Assembly: GCA_027024125.1 (NCBI GenBank)
Contig: JALVSV010000072.1
Span: 1 to 19,595, forward strand
Length of the DNA: 19,595 bases
Reading direction: 5' to 3'
From: Methylothermaceae bacterium
Lineage (GTDB): Bacteria > Pseudomonadota > Gammaproteobacteria > Methylococcales > Methylothermaceae
Shown one piece after another: positions 6,236-14,038 of this stretch (position 1 is the first letter of the stretch; each line of letters begins with the position of its first letter). A program made the translations under genes and the position numbers. The notes under the pieces are model-generated. The model was not told the DNA's origin. It saw nothing but the letters and a program-made list of their open reading frames with translations, and did no database searches.

Positions 6236-7579
6236 ATGACCGAAATTATCCGCAACCTGTTGAAGAACACCCGTGTCGTCGAGATCGTCGGCGATACCAT
6301 CCGGGTCAGATCCAGGGACATTTCCTTCGGTGAAATGGCTCTGGTAGAGAACATCGACGGAGAAAAGTCCCTCGCCCGGGTGGTGGATCTGGAAGGAGAT
6401 CTGGTCAGTCTCCAGGTGTATGCCGGCGGCAAGGGCCTTTCCACTGACGCCACCGTCAGTTTTCTGGGTCATCCGCCAGATGTCGTCTATTCCGAACATA
6501 TCCTGGGACGTATCTTCAGGGGTTCCGGCGAACCCATCGACAATGGGCCTGACCTGTCCATGGAGCCGCGGATACCCGTTGACGGCCCTACTGTCAATCC
6601 GGTCATGCGGGTGATGCCCAGCAAGATGATCGAGACCCAGGTGCCGATGATCGACCTGTTCAATTGCCTGGTGGAGAGCCAGAAGATCCCCATCTTTTCC
6701 GTAGCGGGTGAGCCCTACAACGAACTGTTGGCCCGCATCGGCTTCCAGGCCAATGCCGACATCCTGGTGTTCGGTGGTATGGGTCTGGTGTTCGACGACT
6801 ATCATTTCTTCCGCACCGCCTTCGAGGAGCATGGGGTTTTCCACCGTACCGTGATGTTCGTCAACCAGGCTTCAGATCCCCTGGTGGAGCGCTTGATGAT
6901 TCCCGATATGGCCTTGGCGGTGGCGGAGAAGATGGCGGTGGATGAAAACAAACGGGTGCTGGTGCTGCTCACCGACATGACCGCTTTCGCAGATGCGATG
7001 AAAGAGCTGGGAGTGGCCCAGGAGCGCATCCCGGCAATCCGTGGTTATATGGGGGATCTCTATACCCAATTGGCGCGCCGTTACGAGAAGGCCTGCGACT
7101 TCAAGGGTGCCGGCTCCCTGACCATCCTGTCGGTCACCACCATGCCCGGCGGCGATGTCACCCATCCTGTCCCCGACAACACCGGCTATATCACCGAAGG
7201 CCAGTTCTATCTTCACGACGAGGTCATCGACCCTTTCGGCTCCCTGTCCAGGCTCAAGCAACATGTGGTCGGCAAGGCCACCCGTGAGGATCATGGCCAG
7301 ATCATGAATACCATGATCCGTTTCTATTCAGGTGCCGTGGAGGCTCAAAAGAAGCAGACCATGGCATTCGAGCTGTCGGCGTTCGACGAGAAGTTGCTCA
7401 AATTTGGCCAGCTGTTCCGCAATCGCTTCATGGATATCCATGTCTCCCTTCCCCTGAACGAGGCCCTGGATCTTTGCTGGCAGACCCTGGCCGAATGTTT
7501 CGAGCCGGACGAACTGCTGATGAAGCAGACCCTGATCGAAAAATATTATCCCAGGCAGGCTGGGCAGCCGGCCGGTTGA
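6236..7579 (+). CDS. ntpB: V/A-type ATP synthase subunit B (non-catalytic)
   Basis: Regulatory B subunit that alternates with A in the A3B3 head of a V/A-type ATPase on the cytoplasmic side of the membrane. Of 447 residues, the N-terminal beta-barrel region (KNTRVVEIVGDTIRVRS) and the central nucleotide-binding fold are recognisable. The P-loop position reads SVAGEPYNELLARI (155-168) and lacks the GKT of a true Walker A, as expected for B and not A. PDNTGYITEGQ and a LSRL segment further on are typical of the B family. I chose the ATG at 6236 because the protein then begins where the family begins and a GGGCAAGAAG stretch precedes it; the ATG at 6158 is in frame but adds unconserved residues. 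It is the first gene of the operon and is followed 7 nt later by subunit D. Confidence 0.93.
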   Translation: MTEIIRNLLKNTRVVEIVGDTIRVRSRDISFGEMALVENIDGEKSLARVVDLEGDLVSLQVYAGGKGLSTDATVSFLGHPPDVVYSEHILGRIFRGSGEPIDNGPDLSMEPRIPVDGPTVNPVMRVMPSKMIETQVPMIDLFNCLVESQKIPIFSVAGEPYNELLARIGFQANADILVFGGMGLVFDDYHFFRTAFEEHGVFHRTVMFVNQASDPLVERLMIPDMALAVAEKMAVDENKRVLVLLTDMTAFADAMKELGVAQERIPAIRGYMGDLYTQLARRYEKACDFKGAGSLTILSVTTMPGGDVTHPVPDNTGYITEGQFYLHDEVIDPFGSLSRLKQHVVGKATREDHGQIMNTMIRFYSGAVEAQKKQTMAFELSAFDEKLLKFGQLFRNRFMDIHVSLPLNEALDLCWQTLAECFEPDELLMKQTLIEKYYPRQAGQPAG

Positions 7580-7586
7580 GGCAGGT

Positions 7587-8201
7587 ATGGCGAAGCTCAA
7601 ACTGTCCAAGCAGGCCATGTCCGAGCAGCAGGAACAGCTCAAGCTATATCAGCGTCTGCTGCCCTCTCTGGATCTGAAACGCCGCCAGCTGTCGGTGGAG
7701 GTACAGAAGGCAGAGGCCGAATACGCCGCGGCCAAAGCCGAGGTGGAAGCGTTACAGAATCGTATTGGTGAGGAACTGCCGATGCTGGCAGATCCTGATT
7801 TTCGATTGACCGATCTGGTGACCTTGTCTGGTTATGAGGTGAGCGAACAGAATGTGGTCGGGGTGAGATTGCCGGTGCTCAAAACCCTCAAGTGTGAGGT
7901 GGCTGATTATTTACACTTGGCTACACCTCCCTGGGTGGATACCCTGGTAAACCGATTGAAGCAGGCCATCGAGCAGCAGATCCGGGCCGAGATCGCGGCC
8001 CAACGGCTCGAGATCCTGCGCCGGGAAGTGCGGCGGATCACTCAAAGAGTCAATTTGTTCGACAAGGTATTGATTCCCACCGCCAAGGAAAACATCAAGA
8101 GGATCCGGATCTATCTGGATGAGGCTGAACGTTCGGCGGTGATCATCTCCAAGCTGGCCAAAGGGAAGCAGCTTGCCCAGCGATCCCAGGGAATGTCATG
8201 A
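7587..8201 (+). CDS. ntpD: V/A-type ATP synthase subunit D (central stalk)
   Basis: A 204-residue rotor-axle subunit that turns inside the A3B3 head. It shows the expected pair of long N- and C-terminal helices predicted to form an antiparallel coiled coil: the start (KLSKQAMSEQQEQLKLYQRL) and the end (RRITQRVNLFDKVLIP, then KENIKRIRIYLDEAER). The latter is the family's signature region. The middle segment (about residues 85-125) is less conserved. GAGGCAGG lies just before the ATG. The stop overlaps the start of subunit I in an ATGA (8198-8201), so the two are translationally coupled. D normally works with a small F subunit, for which no gene is present in this operon. Confidence 0.93.
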   Translation: MAKLKLSKQAMSEQQEQLKLYQRLLPSLDLKRRQLSVEVQKAEAEYAAAKAEVEALQNRIGEELPMLADPDFRLTDLVTLSGYEVSEQNVVGVRLPVLKTLKCEVADYLHLATPPWVDTLVNRLKQAIEQQIRAEIAAQRLEILRREVRRITQRVNLFDKVLIPTAKENIKRIRIYLDEAERSAVIISKLAKGKQLAQRSQGMS

Positions 8202-9970
8202 GTATCGTCCCCCTCAGCAAGGTAACCATGATCGGGCTCACCGAGGACAAGGAACCGTTGTTAAGAGAGCTTCTGGACCTTGGGTGTGTGGATATCATTC
8301 CTCTCCAGACGGTTTCCGGAGAAGGAGAATCCACCAGGCCACCGGCTGGCGCCGAGGAGGCGCTGAAATTTCTCCGCGACTGTCCTGCCCGTCGCCGCCA
8401 TCAGGTGCGCGACTCGTCCCGTTTTGATCCGCTGGAGGTGGAACGTAAGGTTTTGGAAGTACGCAAGCGCCTTTTGGATCTGGAGGAAGAGAGGGATTTC
8501 CTGATCAAACGATTGCGTGATCTGGCCCCCTGGGGGGATTTCGAGTTCCCTGGCCTGGATGAAATGGGCGGTTATCGTCTCTGGTTCTATGTGGTTACTC
8601 ATGCGGATATGCCCAAGATTCGGGTCCTCCCCTATTATCAGGAGGAGGTTAAACGCGACAACCGTTTCCATTATGTGGTGTTGATCTCCCAAGAAGAGCC
8701 TCGGGATGTACCTATACCCCGCGTCCACGTGGGGAATCGTTCTCGTCTTGAGTTGAGTGCCCGGCTCGACGAAGTGGAGTTGGCCATCGAGGACACCCAG
8801 GCGGAACGAGCCTGGCTGACCCGCTGGTATCATCTGCTGAAACGCAATCTGGCACAACTCATGGATCGGGCGGCGGTGAAGGATGCGGGTGGGAAACTGT
8901 TGCACCATGAACCTCTCGTCGCGCTACAAGGGTGGGCACCGGAGCATCAGGTGCCTGTTCTGGCGGGCAGGGCAGGCAGACGCAATTTGGCCTTCCAGGC
9001 GGAAGAACCTCATTCTGAGGAGCAGCCACCCACTTTGCTACATAATCCGTCCTTTCTTTCGGCAGGCGAGGATCTGGTCAACTTCTATATGACGCCAGGC
9101 TATCGTACTTGGGATCCATCGGCCATTGTGTTCATCTCCTTTTCCCTCTTTTTCGCCATGATCCTGGCAGATGCCGGCTATGCAGCCCTGTTGGGCCTGG
9201 GACTTTGGCTCTACTGGCGCAAGCTGGGGTCCAGTTCTACAGGAAGGCGTTACCGGCCGCTGCTTTTGTCCATCGTGGTGCTGTCGGTTTGTTATGGGGT
9301 ACTCGTTGGCAGTTATTTTGGTGTTTCCCCGCCAGCAGATACATTGCCAGGAAAACTTCATCTGCTGGATATGAGCGACACCAATTTGATGATGTCCATC
9401 TCGGTGCTGATCGGTTGCCTTCACGTGATACTGGCCAATATGATGGATGCCTTGCGTTATCCGAGGTTGACCGATGGCCTGGCTCCGGTGGGCTGGGCGT
9501 TTGTCGTATCAGCCGGTCTGGTGCTGGTGCTCGGTGGCGGTTTCGGCCTCCACTTGCCACTGGCAGTCCCACTGACATTGGCAGGGATTGGCCTGGTCAT
9601 GGTGCTGGTGTGGACGGCCCCTCAAGAACCTCCAGTCAAACGGGCGCTCAAGGGGGTATTGGGGCTGACCAACGTGACCGGGGCCTTTGGTGACGTGCTC
9701 AGTTATCTGCGTCTGTTTGCCCTGGGGCTGGCCAGTGGTTCCCTGGCCACGCAGTTCAACCAGATGTCGGCCAGCCTGGTCGAATCCATGCCGGGGATCG
9801 GATTTCTGATTGCAATTTTGGTGCTGATCCTCGGTCACGCAGTCAACCTGTCTTTGGGGCTGGCGAGTGGGGTGATTCACGGGTTGCGTCTGAATGTGAT
9901 CGAGTTCTTCAAGTGGGGACTGAAAGAAGAGGGTAGACCTTTTCGCCCCCTGAAACGGACTCAAAGGTAG
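8198..9970 (+). CDS. ntpI: V/A-type ATP synthase subunit I (membrane stator, a-like)
   Basis: A 590-residue stator subunit that forms the ion half-channels against the K ring. The N-terminal half (about 1-300) is soluble and charged, with heptad-like stretches (EVRKRLLDLEEERDFLIKRL). It should attach to the peripheral stalk. The C-terminal half, from about residue 309, contains roughly seven or eight hydrophobic segments. Arg505 in DVLSYLRLFALGLASG corresponds to the conserved arginine facing the rotor glutamate. At 590 residues it is shorter than many family members (often about 650), mostly in the soluble part. It overlaps D by 4 nt. It is followed by a 369-nt gap that holds a structured repeat before K, unusual inside this tight operon. 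Confidence 0.92.
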   Translation: MSIVPLSKVTMIGLTEDKEPLLRELLDLGCVDIIPLQTVSGEGESTRPPAGAEEALKFLRDCPARRRHQVRDSSRFDPLEVERKVLEVRKRLLDLEEERDFLIKRLRDLAPWGDFEFPGLDEMGGYRLWFYVVTHADMPKIRVLPYYQEEVKRDNRFHYVVLISQEEPRDVPIPRVHVGNRSRLELSARLDEVELAIEDTQAERAWLTRWYHLLKRNLAQLMDRAAVKDAGGKLLHHEPLVALQGWAPEHQVPVLAGRAGRRNLAFQAEEPHSEEQPPTLLHNPSFLSAGEDLVNFYMTPGYRTWDPSAIVFISFSLFFAMILADAGYAALLGLGLWLYWRKLGSSSTGRRYRPLLLSIVVLSVCYGVLVGSYFGVSPPADTLPGKLHLLDMSDTNLMMSISVLIGCLHVILANMMDALRYPRLTDGLAPVGWAFVVSAGLVLVLGGGFGLHLPLAVPLTLAGIGLVMVLVWTAPQEPPVKRALKGVLGLTNVTGAFGDVLSYLRLFALGLASGSLATQFNQMSASLVESMPGIGFLIAILVLILGHAVNLSLGLASGVIHGLRLNVIEFFKWGLKEEGRPFRPLKRTQR

Positions 9971-10020
9971 GAATGGTATAGATGAGGTACTGTGAATGGT
10001 ACAAATATATATGTTGGGCC

Positions 10021-10223
10021 GGGAGCAGGGGAGTGGTTTTCGGGACGCCGTGAATCCTTTCCTGCTGCGCATTCCTGCTTTGCGGGAAAGCCCGGCCCGG
10101 ACTTCCTTGTCCGGGCGCTCGCGCGGCTGCGAAAGTCCACCGGACTTTCGGTCCAGCTCGCCCCTGGAGGCACGGACGCGGCCGTCCAGGCCGCGTACGC
10201 CTTCAAGCCACTCCCCTGCTCCC
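10021..10223. repeat. 203-nt multi-hairpin intergenic element, copy 2
   Basis: The outer stem is a perfect 16-bp match, 10021-10036 with 10208-10223, although its sequence differs from copy 1 at 9 of 16 ungapped positions in the left arm. Inside are: P2, GCC at 10047-10049 plus TCC at 10055-10057 facing GGAGGC at 10166-10171, with GTGAA bulged; H1, 10057-10065 with 10082-10090 (9 bp, one G-U); H2, 10095-10102 with 10109-10116 (8 bp, loop TTCCTT); H3, 10130-10138 with 10142-10150 (9 bp, loop ACC); and H4, 10176-10183 with 10189-10196 (8 bp, loop GTCCA). It has the same length and orientation as the copy at 4696-4898. Here it would be transcribed with the ATPase operon, so an effect on mRNA processing or stability is possible. 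Confidence 0.87.
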
Positions 10224-10325
10224 AGCTTTGGTTCTTTCATGCATTGGCGTGAAAAAAGTTTCATGGCTGTTAGGCCGAAGCCCATAGCCCAACCATTTGC
10301 CGCAAAATGACAATGACAGAGAGTT

Positions 10326-10331
10326 AGGAGG
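10326..10331 (+). promoter_or_regulatory. Strong Shine-Dalgarno site of subunit K
   Basis: AGGAGG, a full consensus match, with an 8-nt spacer to the ATG at 10340. It is the strongest ribosome-binding site in the operon and suits the ring-forming subunit, which is needed in many more copies than the others. Confidence 0.75.
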
Positions 10332-10339
10332 TTCGAACG

Positions 10340-10786
10340 ATGGATTCCCTGATCCTTACCCTGGGGTGGATCGGTATGTATGCCCCCCTGGCGCTGGGTG
10401 CGATTGGCAGTATGGTCGGTTGTGCCCGGGCTGGTATGAGTGCCGCCGGCGCTTTGCTCGACGTCGAGAGCGGTTATGGTCGCTATATCGGTGTGGCAGC
10501 CATGCCATCATCCCAGAGCATCTATGGCATCGTGGTTACCATGGCCCTGAGGCGCGATCTGACCATCGACAACTCGCCGGGTATCTTTGGCTTGGGCGTG
10601 CTGGTGGGATTGGCCCTCATGGCCAGTGCCTTCGCCCAGGGAGATGCCTGTGCTGCTTCCATCAACGCCTCCAAGAACAAGCTGGAGATCTTTGGCATCT
10701 CACTGGCGCCAGCTGCCTTGGTTGAGGGGTTTGCGGTCTTCGCCTTCGTGTTCGCTCTGGTGCTGTCTGCCGGAATTCCCAAATGA
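10340..10786 (+). CDS. ntpK: V/A-type ATP synthase subunit K (rotor ring, Na+ signature)
   Basis: A 148-residue proteolipid with four membrane helices arranged as two duplicated hairpins; it forms the rotor ring. The ion-binding Glu129 is in LVEGFAVFAFVF (fourth helix). Residues that bind Na+ in the Enterococcus hirae ring have clear counterparts: MPSSQSIYG (55-63) supplies Ser58, Gln59 and Tyr62 for Thr64, Gln65 and Tyr68, and FAQGDACAAS (98-107) supplies Gln100 for Gln110. Met55 replaces Leu61, which contributes only a backbone carbonyl. This points to Na+ and not H+ coupling; the correspondence is from memory of the E. hirae structure and needs alignment. The gene follows the 203-nt repeat, has a strong Shine-Dalgarno, and ends 16 nt before E. 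Confidence 0.92.
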   Translation: MDSLILTLGWIGMYAPLALGAIGSMVGCARAGMSAAGALLDVESGYGRYIGVAAMPSSQSIYGIVVTMALRRDLTIDNSPGIFGLGVLVGLALMASAFAQGDACAASINASKNKLEIFGISLAPAALVEGFAVFAFVFALVLSAGIPK

Positions 10787-10802
10787 CACGATGGAGGACG
10801 TC

Positions 10803-11465
10803 ATGATGACTGCTAAACCACCGGAGCCCAAGGGAGTCCAGGATCTGATCGACAGAATCCGCAATGAGGGCGTCAAACAGGCCAGGGAGGAGGCTGAGCG
10901 TATCGTCAGGGAAGCCGAGCACAAGGCTGCCAAGTTGTTGGCCGATGCCAAGGAGGAAGCCCGGCAGCTGCAGGAAGAGACCCATCAGGAGATCGAGGCC
11001 GAACGCGCAGCTGCGATCGAGGCGCTAAAGCTGTCGGCGCGCGATACCGTGCTCCATCTGGAATCCCAGGTGTTCGCAGCTTTCGAGCGTTTCGTACAAC
11101 GCTTGGTGACCAAGGCGACCTGTGACGAATGTTTCATTCGCTCACTGGTATTGGTGCTAGCAGGCCATGCAGCGGAAGAATTCATTCATGACAAGGACAT
11201 CCAGATCCACATTTCCGAAGCGATTCTCACCGGCAAGTCCGACGACAAGCTGCGTGAGATTGGCAAGCAGACCATTCTGAGTCTTTCCAGTGACATGCTT
11301 CGGGAAGGGGTCGAACTGGTACCCGCCGACGACGTTCAGGGCGGTGCACGGGTTCGTCTGGTCGAAGACCAGTTGGAGATCGATCTTTCCGACAAGGCGG
11401 TGTCGAGACTGCTCAGCGAACGCCTGTTGCCGCGCTTCCGTGCCATTCTGGAGGGGATCGAATAA
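10803..11465 (+). CDS. ntpE: V/A-type ATP synthase subunit E (peripheral stalk)
   Basis: A 220-residue peripheral-stalk subunit that holds the A3B3 head against rotation. The first 90 or so residues are highly charged and alanine-rich (REEAERIVREAEHKAAKLL, then AKEEARQLQEETHQEIEAE), predicted to form a long coiled coil. The C-terminal half is a globular head-binding domain (SDDKLREIGKQ, ARVRLVEDQLEIDLSDKAV). The open frame extends upstream into K, but GGAGGA at 10793-10798 favours the ATG at 10803 or 10806. E normally pairs with a G/H subunit, for which no gene is seen here. It lies 5 nt before the DUF2764 gene. Confidence 0.88.
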   Translation: MMTAKPPEPKGVQDLIDRIRNEGVKQAREEAERIVREAEHKAAKLLADAKEEARQLQEETHQEIEAERAAAIEALKLSARDTVLHLESQVFAAFERFVQRLVTKATCDECFIRSLVLVLAGHAAEEFIHDKDIQIHISEAILTGKSDDKLREIGKQTILSLSSDMLREGVELVPADDVQGGARVRLVEDQLEIDLSDKAVSRLLSERLLPRFRAILEGIE

Positions 11466-11470
11466 GAGCA

Positions 11471-12136
11471 ATGGCCAGCGGATATTACACAATATTGGGC
11501 AGCCTTCCCCACCTGCCCCATTTTGAGATGGCGGAGCGGCTGCCTCTGACCCGCCTGCGGCTGGAGCAAAGGATCAGTATGCTTGAGGCAGAAGAAGCAA
11601 AACAACTCTATTTGGCAGAGGATCTGATTAGCCAGCGAAAGGCGGTGGCTTCCCAGCGTACCTACGCCGACATGGCAAAACGTTTTAGAAAAGGAATGGC
11701 TGAGATTACGCAACCTGTGTTGCGCAGCTACGTGGAAGACCGAATCGACCAGATGACGGTGCTGGCCGCTCTGCGCCTGCGCCGTGAAGGCAGGGATCTC
11801 AGCAAGGGGGGGGTGAATTGGGGGCTTGGTCGCCGAGTACGCTATATCGAGTCCCATTGGAACGATCCCGATTTTCGTCTGACCTCCAATTATCCCTGGC
11901 TCCCGGAGGCGCGTAACTTACTGGAAGCAGATGATGCCCGGGGGCTGGACCGATTTCTGCTGAATATCAACTGGCAGGCCTTGGGGTGGATCGCCGATCG
12001 TGAGCCCCTCGGATTCGGTGGGGTTGTGGCCTTTCTGTTCAAGTGGGACATCCTCAATGCCTGGCTGGTACGAAATGCAGAACGGGCCACACAGAAATTC
12101 AAGGAATTGATGGGAGAAGTCAAACATGGCCAGTGA
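11471..12136 (+). CDS. DUF2764 protein, V-ATPase subunit C-like
   Basis: A 221-residue protein I place in DUF2764, a family known mainly from bacterial V-ATPase operons, where it sits between E and A and is thought to fill the role of subunit C (the socket joining the central stalk to the rotor ring). The start, SGYYTILGSLPHL, is the family's recognisable opening. The rest is largely helical with many Arg and Leu residues (RLRREGRDL, AERATQKFKELM) and no membrane segment. It begins 5 nt after E with only a weak Shine-Dalgarno, and its last 11 nt overlap the start of subunit A, so translation is probably coupled to both. Function is by context; family assignment is fairly sure. Confidence 0.8.
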   Translation: MASGYYTILGSLPHLPHFEMAERLPLTRLRLEQRISMLEAEEAKQLYLAEDLISQRKAVASQRTYADMAKRFRKGMAEITQPVLRSYVEDRIDQMTVLAALRLRREGRDLSKGGVNWGLGRRVRYIESHWNDPDFRLTSNYPWLPEARNLLEADDARGLDRFLLNINWQALGWIADREPLGFGGVVAFLFKWDILNAWLVRNAERATQKFKELMGEVKHGQ

Positions 12137-13940
12137 CAACAACCGGTTTGCCCGGGTGATCGGTGTCAAGGAGAGCCTGGTGCTGATCGAAGTCGATGAA
12201 CAGACACCGATCATGAAAAACGAGGTGGGGTATATCCTTCTTGGAGAGGAGCGCCTGAAGTCGGAAGTACTGCGGGTGCGCGGTCGCACCGCCGATATGC
12301 AGGTTTTCGAGGACACCCGTGGGGTCAGGATCGGCGACCGGGTGGAACTGAGCGGTGAGATGTTGTCGGCGGTCCTCGGCCCCGGGCTGCTGGGGCAGGT
12401 ATTCGATGGTCTGCTCAATCCGTTGCACGAACTGGCCGAACGCTACGGATTCTTCCTTCCCCGCGGGGTCTCCGTGCCGCCCCTCGATCCGAACAAGAAA
12501 TGGACTTTCACCCCTTCCGTCCAAGTGCACGACAAGATCCTACCCGGCGGGGTGATCGGCACGGCACCCGAAGGGCCGTTCGAACATCGAATCATGATTC
12601 CCTTCAACGAACCGGAACCGGTCGAGATCACCTGGATACGTGGTGGCAACCTGCCCGTCGACACGCCTGTCTGCCGCTATACGACCAGTGCGGGCGAAGA
12701 GCGGGAGCTGACCATGCAGCAGCGCTGGCCGGTGCGTCGTCCCATTTCCGAGCCCCTGATGCGGCGGGGTTTCTCCGAACGGCTCTATCCCCGGGAGCCA
12801 CTCACCACCGCCACCCGAATCATCGACGTTTTCTTTCCCATCGCCCAGGGTGGAACCGGATGTATTCCCGGCCCCTTCGGCGCCGGCAAGACGGTTCTGC
12901 AGAGCCTAATCGCCCGCTATTCCAGTGTGGACATCGTGATCATCGTCGCCTGTGGTGAGCGTGCCGGAGAAGTGGTGGAAACCATCACCGAGTACCCCAA
13001 TACCCCCGATCCCCGGACCGGTGGCACTCTCATGGACCGGACCATCATCGTCTGCAACACCTCGTCGATGCCCGTGGCTGCCAGGGAGGCCTCCATCTAT
13101 ACCGGCATCACCCTGGGAGAGTACTTCCGCCAGATGGGCTACCATACCCTGCTGATCGCCGACTCGACCTCGCGCTGGGCCCAGGCGATGCGTGAGACTT
13201 CGGGGCGTATGGAAGAGATCCCTGGCGAGGAGGGTTTCCCCGCCTATCTGGATTCGTCGATCAAGAGCGTCTACGAACGGGCTGGAGTGATCCGTGGTTC
13301 ACACGGTGAGACCGGATCGCTGACCATGATTGGTACTGTGTCTCCTGCGGGGGGTAATTTCGAGGAGCCGGTCACCCAGGCTACCCTGAGCACGGTCAAG
13401 ACCTTCCTGGGTCTTTCGGCTGACAGGGCCTACAAGCGGTTCTATCCTGCCATCGATCCACTCATATCCTGGTCGCGTTATCTCAAGCAGTTGGCAGACT
13501 GGTATCGTAGCAATCTGGATCCTCTTTGGGTCGAGGATGTTGAACGGATGCAGGAGCTGTTGCAAAAGGGGGACTCCATCTATCAGATCATGCAGGTCAC
13601 AGGAGAAGAGGGGATCACCCTGGAAGACTTCGTGACCTGGCAGAAGGCAGTACTGATCGACATGGTCTATCTGCAGCAGGATGCCTTCGACGAAGTCGAT
13701 GCACGTATGCCCAGGGAAAGGCAGCTGGCCAGCTTTCGGTTGCTGAAGAAGATCATCGACACTGAGTACGATTTCAAAGACAAGGATGAGGCGCGGGAGT
13801 TCTTCATCAAGATCACCGGCCTGTACAAGAACTGGAACTACAGCCCAGAGGAAAGCCCGGAGTTCGAGCGCTACCGCCGGGAGATCGAGGAACTGGTGGC
13901 CAGCCATTCCCTGACGGAAGAAGACTCCAAGTCTTCCTGA
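12126..13940 (+). CDS. ntpA: V/A-type ATP synthase subunit A (catalytic)
   Basis: The 604-residue catalytic subunit, which hydrolyses or makes ATP at the A/B interfaces. The Walker A loop is GPFGAGKT (249-256, Lys255), and the catalytic glutamate is Glu278 in CGERAGE. LLIADSTSRWAQAMRE is the region after the Walker B strand. It has the A-type insertion domain (about residues 110-220, with PVRRPISEPLMRRGF following) that separates A from B and F1-beta subunits. SPAGGNFEEPVTQATL is also characteristic. Length is normal. It is the last ATPase gene, overlapping DUF2764 by 11 nt. About 100 nt separate it from the polyphosphate kinase. In most DUF2764-type operons I recall, A directly precedes B; here it is at the other end. 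Confidence 0.95.
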   Translation: MASDNNRFARVIGVKESLVLIEVDEQTPIMKNEVGYILLGEERLKSEVLRVRGRTADMQVFEDTRGVRIGDRVELSGEMLSAVLGPGLLGQVFDGLLNPLHELAERYGFFLPRGVSVPPLDPNKKWTFTPSVQVHDKILPGGVIGTAPEGPFEHRIMIPFNEPEPVEITWIRGGNLPVDTPVCRYTTSAGEERELTMQQRWPVRRPISEPLMRRGFSERLYPREPLTTATRIIDVFFPIAQGGTGCIPGPFGAGKTVLQSLIARYSSVDIVIIVACGERAGEVVETITEYPNTPDPRTGGTLMDRTIIVCNTSSMPVAAREASIYTGITLGEYFRQMGYHTLLIADSTSRWAQAMRETSGRMEEIPGEEGFPAYLDSSIKSVYERAGVIRGSHGETGSLTMIGTVSPAGGNFEEPVTQATLSTVKTFLGLSADRAYKRFYPAIDPLISWSRYLKQLADWYRSNLDPLWVEDVERMQELLQKGDSIYQIMQVTGEEGITLEDFVTWQKAVLIDMVYLQQDAFDEVDARMPRERQLASFRLLKKIIDTEYDFKDKDEAREFFIKITGLYKNWNYSPEESPEFERYRREIEELVASHSLTEEDSKSS

Positions 13941-14038
13941 ACCCCCCTTCGTCAAGGAGGGCTGGAAGGTGGCGTTTGTAAATCATTACACCCTTTTGTC
14001 ACAGGCGGGCTGGGGGGATGTTAAGGGAGTTGCCAAAA

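Larger units (their letters stand above)
9971..10339. other. Intra-operon gap between subunits I and K
   Basis: A 369-nt gap inside an operon whose other junctions are -11 to +16 nt. It contains an 8-nt direct repeat GAATGGTA (9971-9978 and 9994-10001), the second multi-hairpin element (10021-10223), a small TTTCATG/CGTGAAA stem at 10235-10254, and the strong Shine-Dalgarno site of K. No convincing promoter or open reading frame is seen. Confidence 0.6.

Noticed and set aside
10235..10254. Small hairpin before K as a terminator or riboswitch
   Set aside because: Only 7 bp with one G-U pair and followed by A residues on the coding strand; too weak to call.
10587..10802. Upstream extension of the subunit E frame
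   Set aside because: It overlaps most of K in another frame; the GGAGGA site places the start at 10803 or 10806.
13933..13968. Possible terminator after subunit A
   Set aside because: CTTCC/GGAAG and C-run/G-run stems exist, but one inner mismatch and no T run follow, so an intrinsic terminator is not supported.
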